Origin: Epilithonimonas lactis
Lineage (GTDB): Bacteria; Bacteroidota; Bacteroidia; Flavobacteriales; Weeksellaceae
Length of the DNA stretch: 64,000 bases
Assembly (NCBI RefSeq): GCF_900110605.1
Contig: NZ_FOFI01000004.1
Span: forward strand, 248,001 to 312,000
Reading direction: 5' to 3'
Part shown: positions 52,218 to 60,770 of the stretch, piece by piece
How positions within the stretch are numbered: position 1 is the stretch's first letter
How the letters are laid out: each line of letters starts with the position of its first letter
Translations under genes and position numbers: made by a program
Notes under the pieces: model-generated
Seen by the model: the letters and a program-made list of their open reading frames with translations, nothing else
Told to the model about the DNA's origin: nothing
Database searches by the model: none

Positions 52218-53099
52218 ATGTCAAAAGAAATAACCATTGAAATCAAAACTATCGAAAATTCTTGTTTTGTAGTGATGCCATTCAGCAACCTATATCAGAT
52301 TGAATATGAAAGTATAATTAAACCTACTTTAGAGGAATTAAACATACAGTGTGTTCGGGGTGATGAAATTTATAGTAAACAAAGAATAATGGATGATATT
52401 TGGGAAAGTATCAAAAGCTGCAGGTTTGTAATAGCAGAATTAACCGGAAAAAACCCAAATGTGCTGTATGAAATAGGGCTTGCTCACGCGATTGGAAAAC
52501 CAGTAATAATATTAACTCGCAATAGTGATGATGTTCCATTTGATTTAAAAGATTTACGATATTTATATTACGACGTAAATGACCCATTTTGGGGAATAAA
52601 TTTAAAAAAAGGCTTAACTAATCTAATTAACAAAGTCATAGAAAATCCTGAAATAGAAAATTATCTTTCAGGAATTACATCAATTCCAAAGGAAAAATTT
52701 CCGGAAATTAAACAAATAGAAAATAAAAAAATAACGACTTTAACTGAATTCGATATTACTGGTAATTGGAAAGGCTCTTGGGAATTTAATGATGCTATAC
52801 ACTCAATCACAATGAATTTAAATCAAAGTGAAAATATAATAAGCGGAGTAGCAACGATTAATTTTACTGAAGATGAAAGCATTACAGTAGTTCAACAGAT
52901 TTTTGAAGGTAAAATTAATCAAGATAGAATAATACTTCAAGGAGTAAATTATACTTATATTGAACGTGGAGAATCTTCTGATTACGGATTAGATTCATTC
53001 GATTTAAAATACCATAATGGAAAACTTATTGGAGAAGCATTTGATGATAGTTCTAAATTAGAAGGGAAAAAACCTGGAATTATTTTTGAGAAATTATAA
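52218..53099 (+). CDS. Deoxyribosyltransferase/TIR-like protein with beta-rich C-terminal domain
   Basis: A 293-residue protein, strikingly AT-rich relative to neighbours. Residues 14-145 form a Rossmann-like domain with CFVVMPFSNLY, IMDDIWESIKSCRFVIAELTG, and NPNVLYEIGLAHAIGKPVII. Glu85 in LYEIG aligns with the catalytic Glu of nucleoside 2-deoxyribosyltransferases and resembles that of TIR-type NADases. Such domains are frequent in bacterial defence genes. After a charged linker (146-177), residues 178-293 form an all-beta domain (GNWKGSWEFNDAIHSITMNL) like a lipocalin/calycin sandwich. This pairing is unfamiliar to me. A defence or signalling role is inferred. It lies alone, 59 bases after DUF763. 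Confidence 0.65.
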   Translation: MSKEITIEIKTIENSCFVVMPFSNLYQIEYESIIKPTLEELNIQCVRGDEIYSKQRIMDDIWESIKSCRFVIAELTGKNPNVLYEIGLAHAIGKPVIILTRNSDDVPFDLKDLRYLYYDVNDPFWGINLKKGLTNLINKVIENPEIENYLSGITSIPKEKFPEIKQIENKKITTLTEFDITGNWKGSWEFNDAIHSITMNLNQSENIISGVATINFTEDESITVVQQIFEGKINQDRIILQGVNYTYIERGESSDYGLDSFDLKYHNGKLIGEAFDDSSKLEGKKPGIIFEKL

Positions 53100-53146
53100 T
53101 TTAAGTGATTGCATATATTGAAATATCAAGAATTACCTTTAAAATA

Positions 53147-53179
53147 AAAACCGCCTCAGAAATTATCTGAGGCGGTTTT
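53147..53179. terminator. Bidirectional terminator between convergent genes
   Basis: AAAACCGCCTCAGA/TCTGAGGCGGTTTT, a perfect 14-bp stem with a five-base loop, with A/T runs on both sides. Serves the gene at 53099 and the fadE-type gene at 53201. Confidence 0.95.
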
Positions 53180-53200
53180 TGGTATAATTAAAATGATAAT

Positions 53201-54988
53201 CTAGTAAGAACCTTTCCCAATAAAATGAGATGCAATTTTCTCAGTCAATGCAATTGGATTTGGCGTGTTTACGTATTTTGTGAAACGTCTTAATCCGGCT
53301 AACATCATTCTTTGCTCGTCGCCTTCGGAGAAAGACACGATGCCTTCTTTGGCGTTTGTTGCGATGATGTCAACGGCTTTGTAAAGATTCAGTCTTGCCA
53401 TTGATGCTTCCACAGAATCGGTGTCGAAATGTTTCTCCGCTCTCAGGATGGCAGATTCTGCCATATAGATTTGGTTCAGGATTTCGGAAGCGTTAAGTAG
53501 AAGATGCTGTTGTTTCTCGATGTCCATCATATATTTTTGAAGGGCAGAACCGGAAACCATCAGGAATACTTTCTTCAGGTTTTTGATGACCTCTTTTTCC
53601 TCAGACATATATTCTGAATAATCCGGAATGTCGAAAGACGGAATTCCCATCAATTCTTTCCCCACATTTTTTGCAGGCGTCAAAAGGTCGATTTTCCCTT
53701 GCATTGTTCGTTTGATGAGCATTCCAACGGCAAGAAGTCTGTTGATTTCGTTTGTTCCTTCGTAGATTCTGGAAATCCTCGAATCTCTCCAGGCAGATTC
53801 CATTGGTGTATCTTCCGAGAAGCCCATTCCACCGAAGATTTGAATCCCTTCATCCGCCGAATGCTGTGCTAAATCCGAAACGAAAACTTTCAAAATAGAA
53901 CATTCTACAGCGAATTCCTCCACGCCTTTCAATTCCGCTTCCTCGTGGTTCATTCCGCCGGCAACCAATTCCTCGATTTTGTTTTCGACATCTTTTGCAC
54001 CACGGTAAGAACCAGCCTCACTCACAAAAGCGCCAGTCGCCATCTCCGCCAACTTCTTGCGAATTGCCCCGAAAGTGTTGATAGAAACGCCAAACTGCTT
54101 TCTCTCCGTAGAATAAGTTAATGAATGGTTCAGGATTCTTCTTTGCGCATCCAGACACGCCGCCGCTAATTTGATTCGACCAACGTTCAAGGCATTAAGA
54201 GCGATTTTGAAACCGTTGTTTCTTTCGCCCAAAAGATTCTCAACCGGAATTTTCATATCATTGAAGAAAACTTGACGCGTAGAAGACGCACGTATTCCCA
54301 ATTTGTGTTCTTCCTCTCCGAAAGTCAGGCTCTCAGGATTTTCCAATTCTGAACGGTTGATGACGAATCCGGTGATGTTTTTGTCATCGTCAATCTTGGC
54401 GAACAATGTGAAAGTGTCTGCAAAACCTGCATTCGAAATCCACATTTTTTGCCCGTTGATGATGTAATGTTTTCCGTCTTCGGAAAGTTTGGCTCTAGTT
54501 TTTCCACTGTTTGCGTCGGAACCTGCATCTGGCTCGGTCAAACAATAAGCACCGAATTTAGTTCCCGCCGCCAAGTCCGGAAGATATTTGTTTTTCAAAT
54601 ATTCGCTTCCGTAAAGTAGGATTGGCAAAGTTCCAATTCCCGTGTGCGCACCATAAGCTGTTGCTAATGAGCCAGTTGTTCCAGAGATGTAATCGCAAGC
54701 CAGCATTGTGGTAACGAATCCCATTCCAAGTCCGCCGTAAGCTTCCGGAACAGCGATTCCCAGGAATCCCAATTCTCCGATTTTACGCATCACTTCTTCC
54801 GTGTAGGCGTAATCTTTTTTCTCGAAGCGTTCTTTGTTCGGAACCACTTCTTTATCTATGAATTCTTTCGCAGAATCGCGTAGCATTTTTTGTTCTTCGG
54901 AAAGTTCCTCGATGCTGAAGATTTCCTGAGCAGTGATGTCCTTTACCAGGAATTCGCCACCGTTTAATGTTTTGGTTTCAGTACTCAT
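53201..54988 (-). CDS. Acyl-CoA dehydrogenase
   Basis: A 595-residue flavoenzyme for the first step of beta-oxidation. Domains: N-terminal helical (residues 30-145), FAD-binding strands with YCLTEPDAGSDANSGKTRA and WISNAGFADTF, then a C-terminal helical domain with the catalytic-base region RDSRISRIYEGTNEINR. About 150 further residues form a helical extension, as in long Bacteroidetes/VLCAD-like enzymes. It is the last gene of the fad cluster, next to the DUF1016 gene. Confidence 0.92.
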   Translation of the reverse strand: MSTETKTLNGGEFLVKDITAQEIFSIEELSEEQKMLRDSAKEFIDKEVVPNKERFEKKDYAYTEEVMRKIGELGFLGIAVPEAYGGLGMGFVTTMLACDYISGTTGSLATAYGAHTGIGTLPILLYGSEYLKNKYLPDLAAGTKFGAYCLTEPDAGSDANSGKTRAKLSEDGKHYIINGQKMWISNAGFADTFTLFAKIDDDKNITGFVINRSELENPESLTFGEEEHKLGIRASSTRQVFFNDMKIPVENLLGERNNGFKIALNALNVGRIKLAAACLDAQRRILNHSLTYSTERKQFGVSINTFGAIRKKLAEMATGAFVSEAGSYRGAKDVENKIEELVAGGMNHEEAELKGVEEFAVECSILKVFVSDLAQHSADEGIQIFGGMGFSEDTPMESAWRDSRISRIYEGTNEINRLLAVGMLIKRTMQGKIDLLTPAKNVGKELMGIPSFDIPDYSEYMSEEKEVIKNLKKVFLMVSGSALQKYMMDIEKQQHLLLNASEILNQIYMAESAILRAEKHFDTDSVEASMARLNLYKAVDIIATNAKEGIVSFSEGDEQRMMLAGLRRFTKYVNTPNPIALTEKIASHFIGKGSY

Positions 54989-55003
54989 TTTATTGTTGTT
55001 TTT

Positions 55004-56011
55004 TTAATTTTTTTGATTATTAAATTCATCAAGGTCTATTTTGAGAGCTTCTAAAATTTGACTTTCTGTTGGGAGATACAATTGATATTTACTGGCCAAA
55101 ATGCTTTCGTTATTTTCTGGCAAAGTAAATTTCACCAATGCATTATTCTTTTCTGCACAAAGTAAAATCCCGATGGTTTTGTTTTCGTGAGCCAGCTTTT
55201 CCTTTCTGTCATAGTAATTGACATACATTTGCAACTGTCCCAAATCCTCGTGCGTCAACTTGTGGGTCTTGATTTCGAATATGACGAAACATTGCATCAA
55301 TCGGTTGTAAAAGACCAAGTCAATGAAAAAGTCATCACCTTCCAGATGGATTCTTTTCTGTCTCGCGACAAATGAAAATCCGTTTCCAAGTTCTAACAAA
55401 AAATCCTGTAAGTTGGTGATAATCGCCTGTTCAAAGTCTTTTTCGTAATAAGCGGATTCTTTTTTCAAACCTAAAAATTCCAAAACCATTGGGTCCTTGA
55501 TGATTTGGGAAGGCTCGTTGGGAATCATTTCGCCTTTCGCGATTGCCAAAACACTTTCTTTATCGTTGCTCAACAACAACCGTTCATACAAACTACTGTT
55601 GATTTGTCTTTCTAATTGCCTTGCAGACCAATTGTTTTTGACGGATTCGGCGATGTAATATTCTCTTTTATGCTCATCATCGATAGACGTAAGTAGCTTA
55701 TATTGAGTCCAGTTCAATTGCGTCCGCAGTGCAGACGCAATTGGGAAGACTCTATAGAATTGTCTGTATTTTTCCAATTGCCGACGAGAAAACCCACTTC
55801 CAAATTCTGGTTGAAGTTGCTCAGAAAGATACTTTATAAGATAAGTTCCGTATTCTGCACGTTCTTTTCCATTTTGCTCTTCTTCAAAAATTCTTTGCCC
55901 AATATGCCAATACATCAATGTTCGCTGATAATCCACCGAACGAATCGCATTATCTCTAGATTGAGAAATAATGTTTTTGATTTCGGATATTAATGAAGAA
56001 TTAGCTAACAT
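55004..56011 (-). CDS. DUF1016 PDDEXK nuclease-family protein (YhcG-like)
   Basis: A 335-residue protein: N-terminal DUF1016_N helical domain (RTLMYWHIGQRIFEEE, YGTYLIKYLSEQL, GFSRRQLEKYRQFY) and a C-terminal PD-(D/E)xK nuclease domain in which DDFFIDLVFYNR supplies the Asp and FVIFEIKTHKLTHEDLGQLQMY the E-x-K. Family members are usually accessory and linked with restriction-modification or mobile elements. Here it sits between fadA and the acyl-CoA dehydrogenase with 15-27 base gaps, apparently inserted into the fad operon. Confidence 0.9.
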   Translation of the reverse strand: MLANSSLISEIKNIISQSRDNAIRSVDYQRTLMYWHIGQRIFEEEQNGKERAEYGTYLIKYLSEQLQPEFGSGFSRRQLEKYRQFYRVFPIASALRTQLNWTQYKLLTSIDDEHKREYYIAESVKNNWSARQLERQINSSLYERLLLSNDKESVLAIAKGEMIPNEPSQIIKDPMVLEFLGLKKESAYYEKDFEQAIITNLQDFLLELGNGFSFVARQKRIHLEGDDFFIDLVFYNRLMQCFVIFEIKTHKLTHEDLGQLQMYVNYYDRKEKLAHENKTIGILLCAEKNNALVKFTLPENNESILASKYQLYLPTESQILEALKIDLDEFNNQKN

Positions 56012-56038
56012 TTGAAAGAGATTATGAATTTTTAGATT

Positions 56039-57217
56039 TTAAAGCAACTCAAACACACTCGCCGCACCCTGACCAGTTCCCACGCACATTGTCACAACAC
56101 CATATTTGCTGTTTCTGCGTTTCATTTCGTCAAGAAGCTGGACGGTTAATTTAGTTCCTGTACAGCCAAGCGGGTGTCCAAGTGCGATTGCGCCACCGTT
56201 TACATTTACGATATCTGGATTGATGTTCAATTCTCTTAAAATTGCAACAGATTGAGAAGCAAAAGCTTCATTCAATTCAAACAAATCGATGTCGGATTGT
56301 TTTAGTCCAGCTTGTTCCAAAGCTTTTGGAATGGCGAACATTGGTCCGATTCCCATAATTCTTGGCGGAACGCCGACAGTCGAATAGGAGAGAAGTCTCG
56401 CAACTGGCGTTAGATTTAATTCTTTGACCATTCTTTCTGACATTACCATTGTAAAAGCGGCGCCGTCAGAAGTTTGAGAAGAATTCCCAGCCGTCACAGA
56501 ACCATTCGCTGCGAAAACTGGACGAAGTTTCGCCAAAGCTTCCACCGATGTATCAGCTCTTGGACCTTCATCTTGTTTGAAGGCGTATTCTTTGGTTTGG
56601 ATTTTTTCCTTTTCGTCAAGGAAATTATATGCAACATCAATTGGAACAATCTGGTTTTCAAATTTTCCTTCTTTGATGGCTTTCATCGCTTTCTGATGCG
56701 AGTTGTAAGCGAATTGGTCTTGTTCCTCACGACTCACTTTGAACTCGTTGGCAACAGCTTCCGCAGTCAATCCCATTCCCCAATAATAATCGGGATGTTT
56801 CTTGGCCAAATCCGTGTCTGGAATCGGTTTGTAACCACCCATCGGGATGTACGACATACTTTCTGCGCCACCAGCGATGATGCACTCTGCCATTCCTGCT
56901 TTGATTTTTGCCGCCGCAATCGCAATCGATTCTGAGCCTGAGGCGCAATATCTGTTGACTGTCAGACCTGGAACTTTGTCAGTGTCTAGTCCCATTAATG
57001 AAATCAGTCTCGCGACGTTAAGGCCTTGTTCTGCTTCCGGCATTGCACAACCGACAATCAAATCGTCGATGCGAGCCGGGTCAAGATTTGGAACATCTTT
57101 CATCAGATGTTGTATCACAGTTGCCGCCATATCATCCGGGCGGGTAAAACGCAAAGAACCTTTCGGCGCTTTACCAACTGCTGTTCTGTATCCTGTTACT
57201 ATATATGCTTCATTCAT
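56039..57217 (-). CDS. fadA: Acetyl-CoA acyltransferase (thiolase)
   Basis: The start at 57217 (MNEAYIVTGYRTAVGK) is preferred to an upstream one because it matches the thiolase N-terminus. The 392-residue enzyme carries out the last step of beta-oxidation. Nucleophile C91 (NRYCASGSES), His in GGAIALGHPLGCTG and the second Cys in VVTMCVGTGQGAA are all present. It acts with the FadB-type protein encoded upstream. Confidence 0.96.
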   Translation of the reverse strand: MNEAYIVTGYRTAVGKAPKGSLRFTRPDDMAATVIQHLMKDVPNLDPARIDDLIVGCAMPEAEQGLNVARLISLMGLDTDKVPGLTVNRYCASGSESIAIAAAKIKAGMAECIIAGGAESMSYIPMGGYKPIPDTDLAKKHPDYYWGMGLTAEAVANEFKVSREEQDQFAYNSHQKAMKAIKEGKFENQIVPIDVAYNFLDEKEKIQTKEYAFKQDEGPRADTSVEALAKLRPVFAANGSVTAGNSSQTSDGAAFTMVMSERMVKELNLTPVARLLSYSTVGVPPRIMGIGPMFAIPKALEQAGLKQSDIDLFELNEAFASQSVAILRELNINPDIVNVNGGAIALGHPLGCTGTKLTVQLLDEMKRRNSKYGVVTMCVGTGQGAASVFELL

Positions 57218-57263
57218 AGATTTAGAGATATTTAGACAAGAGATTTGAGACTCTTTGTCAGAT

Positions 57264-57629
57264 TTAAATATTAATGTTTTTCTTGAGATTTTCTTTGAAG
57301 ACAAAAAGCATTTTCTGAATTTCCTCCAACTTATTTAATAATGTTTCATTGATTTCCAATGAGATAAAATTTAATCTTTCACAGATGATTAGCTGGGTTT
57401 GAAGTTCGTAGGAAGAGCCATAGGCAATATTTAAAAAATGATAAAATTCTTTTTCTCTTTCTCGTCCAGCACCTTCTGCAATATTCGAAGGAATAGAAAC
57501 TGCACATCTTTTGATTTGAGAAGACAAACCATATTTTTCTTCAACTGGCATAGTAGCTAAAGCTTTATAGACTTCAATTACTAAATCAATAGAATCATTC
57601 CAGATTTTTAATTTTCTAATATTGTGCAT
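57264..57629 (-). CDS. Four-helix-bundle protein (S23/IVP family)
   Basis: A 121-residue protein with the family's KIWNDSIDLVIEVYKA start, QIKRCAVSIPSNIAEGAG centre and SSYELQTQLIIC end. The family was first noted inside 23S rRNA intervening sequences but is widespread as stand-alone genes in Bacteroidetes; function unknown. It lies between fadB and fadA. Confidence 0.93.
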   Translation of the reverse strand: MHNIRKLKIWNDSIDLVIEVYKALATMPVEEKYGLSSQIKRCAVSIPSNIAEGAGREREKEFYHFLNIAYGSSYELQTQLIICERLNFISLEINETLLNKLEEIQKMLFVFKENLKKNINI

Positions 57630-57680
57630 TGTGTAAATCGTTTTTAATTGTCTCTTGTCTCCAGTCTTCTAATCTCCTGT

Positions 57681-60053
57681 CTAGTTTCTTAGCGGTTTTC
57701 CAGTCGTCAACATCGTTTGAATTCTCTCAAGCGTTTTTCTCTCGCCACAAAGTGATAGGAACGCTTCTCTTTCCAAATCCAAAAGATATTGTTCGGAAAC
57801 TTCTGTTGGTTCGGAGAGATTTCCGCCGGTCATTACGTAGCCGATTTTGTTGGCAATCAATCTGTCGTGCTCTGAGGCATAACCGCCGGCAACCATTTGG
57901 TCTGTTCCAACGTAGAACATTCCCATTGATTCTTTTCCGAGCACTTTTATTTTTTCTGGAACTGGTGGTGTATATCCTAATTCGTCCAAAACAATCGCCT
58001 GACGTTTTGCTTCCGCAATTTGTCGGTCTTTGTTTACAACGATGATATCTTTGTCTGTCAAAATTCCCATTTGCTTAGCTTCGTGAGCAGAAGTTGCCAC
58101 TTTTGCGGTTGCAATATTCATAAAGTAATTTCGCAAATGATTGGTTTTAACATCGTCTGGAAGAGCACCTTTCAAAGCTCTAAGAGCGAACTCTTTCGTT
58201 CCGCCACCGCCTGGAATCAAACCAACGCCAACTTCCACCAAACCGATGTAAGTTTCTGCAGCAGCAACGATTTTATCGGAATGCATCGAGAATTCACAAC
58301 CGCCACCAAGCGTCATTCCAAACGGTGCCGCAATAACTGGAATTGAGGAATATCTCAATTTCATCGATGTTTGCTGGAATAGGTTAATGGCCATATTCAG
58401 TTCGTACCAATCTTGCTCAACGGCCATCATCATTACCATCGCGAGGTTTGCGCCAACTGAGAAATTATCAGATTGATTTCCAACAACCAAACCTCTGTAA
58501 TCTTTTTCAGCAATGTCAATCGATTTATTAAGACCTTCCAAAACGCCTCCGCCAAGAGAATTCATTTTTGAGCGGAATTCGAAGTTCAAAATGCCGTCAC
58601 CAAGGTCGATTAACGCAGATTCGGAATTTGACCAAATGGTCTTCTCTTTTCTGATATTATCAAGAATAATGAAAGCGTCCAAACCTGGAATCGGTTCATA
58701 AGTTTTTGTATTTTGATTGTAGAATAACTGCTTTCCATTTTCCAATTTGTAGAAAGATTCGTTTCCGGAAGCCAGCATTTCTTTAACCCAATCAGCAACT
58801 TTGTAGCCTTCGCTTTCCACCAAATCAATTCCTTTTTGAATTCCCAAGAAATCCCAGTTTTCGAAAGGACCATATTTCCAAGCATAACCGGTTTTCATCG
58901 CATCATCGATGGAGTAGAACACATCGGTGATTTCCGGAACGCGCTGAGAAACGTAAGCGAAAAGTGAAGCGTAATGTTTTCTAATCAATTCACCAGCTTT
59001 GGTTTGGTCTTGCAACAAAATTGGCAAACGATTCTTCAAACTTCCGGCTTCTTTCGCCGTTTTAACGATTGGAAGTTTTGGCTGTTTCGTCGGTTCGTAA
59101 CCAAGCGTTTCATAATTGAGAACGAAACGATTGACATTTCCACCAGCGTCTTTTTCTTTATAATAGAATCCTTTTTTCGCTTTATCGCCTAGGAATTTAT
59201 TTTCAATTAAATGATTTAAAGTCTTGGAATCTTTCAAAGCCTGAACCATTTCGTCATCTTTCAAATTGGCTTGAAGACCTTTCGTCACGTTGAAAGCCGT
59301 ATCCAATCCTACCAAATCTCCCAATTTGAAAGTTCCTGTTTTTGGCCGATTCAACAAATCGCCTGTCAAAGAATCAGCTTCTTCAATGGTCAAACCGATT
59401 TCCTCGGTCAATTCCATAATTTTCGCCATCGAATAAACACCGATTCTGTTCCCGATAAAACCGGGTGTATCTTTACAAAGAACCGTCGTTTTTCCAAGGA
59501 ATTTCTCGCCGTAGGACATAAAGAAGTCCACAACAGCTTTATCCGTTTTCGGACCTGGAATCACTTCAAACAATTTCAAATATCTTGGTGGATTGAAGAA
59601 ATGCGTTCCACAAAAATGATTTTGGAAATCTTCCGACCTTCCTTCAGACATCAGATGAATCGGAATTCCTGAAGTATTAGAAGTAATCAAAGTTCCTGGT
59701 TTGCGAAGTTTGTCCACTTTCTCGAACATCGATTGTTTGATGTCCAATCTCTCGACAATCACCTCAATCACCCAATCCGAGTTTTTGATTTTCTCCAAAT
59801 CATCTTCGAAGTTTCCAACCGTAATTCTGGAAGCGAAGGATTTGTCGTAGATTGGTGAAGGATTGCTTTTCAAAGCGCTGTCAAGATGACCTTGCGCCAC
59901 GCTGTTTCTCGTTTTCTTGTTGGCATTTTCTGAGTCTTTCGCAGGCATATCCAACATCAATACCTGAATCCCGTTTCCAGCCAGGTGACAGGCAATTCCG
60001 GAACCCATCACGCCGGAGCCGAGGACTGTAACGTGTTTTATTTTTCTGTTCAT
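57681..60053 (-). CDS. 3-hydroxyacyl-CoA dehydrogenase/enoyl-CoA hydratase
   Basis: A 790-residue two-function protein for the middle steps of beta-oxidation. The NAD-binding Rossmann loop GSGVMGSGIA (about 12-21) and GTHFFNPPRYLKLFEVIPGP come first (dehydrogenase), and the crotonase-type hydratase is at the C-terminus (VIAAPFGMTLGGGCEFSMHS, then GLVEVGVGLIPGGGGTKEF with the catalytic Glu). This order is the reverse of E. coli FadB and usual for Bacteroidetes. It follows marR. Confidence 0.93.
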   Translation of the reverse strand: MNRKIKHVTVLGSGVMGSGIACHLAGNGIQVLMLDMPAKDSENANKKTRNSVAQGHLDSALKSNPSPIYDKSFASRITVGNFEDDLEKIKNSDWVIEVIVERLDIKQSMFEKVDKLRKPGTLITSNTSGIPIHLMSEGRSEDFQNHFCGTHFFNPPRYLKLFEVIPGPKTDKAVVDFFMSYGEKFLGKTTVLCKDTPGFIGNRIGVYSMAKIMELTEEIGLTIEEADSLTGDLLNRPKTGTFKLGDLVGLDTAFNVTKGLQANLKDDEMVQALKDSKTLNHLIENKFLGDKAKKGFYYKEKDAGGNVNRFVLNYETLGYEPTKQPKLPIVKTAKEAGSLKNRLPILLQDQTKAGELIRKHYASLFAYVSQRVPEITDVFYSIDDAMKTGYAWKYGPFENWDFLGIQKGIDLVESEGYKVADWVKEMLASGNESFYKLENGKQLFYNQNTKTYEPIPGLDAFIILDNIRKEKTIWSNSESALIDLGDGILNFEFRSKMNSLGGGVLEGLNKSIDIAEKDYRGLVVGNQSDNFSVGANLAMVMMMAVEQDWYELNMAINLFQQTSMKLRYSSIPVIAAPFGMTLGGGCEFSMHSDKIVAAAETYIGLVEVGVGLIPGGGGTKEFALRALKGALPDDVKTNHLRNYFMNIATAKVATSAHEAKQMGILTDKDIIVVNKDRQIAEAKRQAIVLDELGYTPPVPEKIKVLGKESMGMFYVGTDQMVAGGYASEHDRLIANKIGYVMTGGNLSEPTEVSEQYLLDLEREAFLSLCGERKTLERIQTMLTTGKPLRN

Positions 60054-60096
60054 TATTAGAATTGTTTTGTGATTTAATATTTTACAGAAGAGTTTC

Positions 60097-60156
60097 TTCT
60101 CGCAGATTTTAAGGATTTTGCAGATTAATCTGCTCGATTTGCTTAATCAGCGAGAA
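60097..60156. repeat. Palindrome TTCTCGCAGATT...AATCAGCGAGAA
   Basis: Arms 60097-60108 and 60145-60156 pair with one mismatch, and the centre holds GCAGATTAATCTGC. Same family as 50801-50871. It lies between marR and the fadB-type gene. Confidence 0.75.
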
Positions 60157-60173
60157 TTTATCTTTCTTAATAA

Positions 60174-60626
60174 TTACTTTCTATGATTAAGTTCGTTGGC
60201 AATTTTCAAAATGTCGTTCATCACTTCTTTGAAAATTTCAAATTTCTCTGGTTCGATTCTTTCCACGATTTTTTTGTTGAAGTTGATGACCACTTCTTTG
60301 GAGAGATTTCTAGAATTGATGCCTTTTTCCGTGAGTTTGATAATCACTTCGCGTTTGTCCGTAGTGGTTTTTTCTTTGTAGATGTAACCATTGTCTTCCA
60401 GAAGTTTGATGATTCTCGTCAACGACGTTGGTTCGATTGCCATTTTTGGACCAAGATTCGTACTTCTTGTTCCTTCCTTTGGGTCGATTTTCAAAAGTGT
60501 AAGTGCTTGTACAGCAGTTGAGTTGTGCAAGGACGCCTGGTCCGAATACATCTTCGAAACAGCCAGCCAAGCTGACTTTAACATCAAATCTACACTTTCT
60601 ACTTTTTCTGAATTTTTGTTTTCCAT
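60174..60626 (-). CDS. MarR-family regulator of the fad cluster
   Basis: A 150-residue winged-helix repressor: STAVQALTLLKIDPKEG, MAIEPTSLTRIIKLLEDNGYI (recognition helix) and TDKREVIIKLTEKG (wing). It heads the fatty-acid oxidation genes and has a 26-bp perfect palindrome just upstream of its start. It probably represses itself and the fad genes until an acyl-CoA or similar ligand binds; the ligand is inferred. Confidence 0.9.
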   Translation of the reverse strand: MENKNSEKVESVDLMLKSAWLAVSKMYSDQASLHNSTAVQALTLLKIDPKEGTRSTNLGPKMAIEPTSLTRIIKLLEDNGYIYKEKTTTDKREVIIKLTEKGINSRNLSKEVVINFNKKIVERIEPEKFEIFKEVMNDILKIANELNHRK

Positions 60627-60651
60627 AATTAACTTATTGAAGCACTCTTTA

Positions 60652-60688
60652 CAAATATAAAAAAAATACTATGCATGCATAGTATTTT
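60652..60688 (-). promoter_or_regulatory. marR promoter and operator palindrome
   Basis: A perfect 26-bp palindrome (60663-60688, centred on ATGCATGCAT, with TACTATGC arms) lies next to a minus-strand TATATTTG -7 element (60659-60652). A TTG is found just beyond it (60691-60689). Repressor binding here would block the promoter. Confidence 0.75.
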
Positions 60689-60770
60689 CAAGTTTTAATT
60701 GTTAAGTTGTTTATAATCAATGTTTTAATTACTATGCGAGTCGCAGTAAATAAAACCTGTTAAAGTTCAT

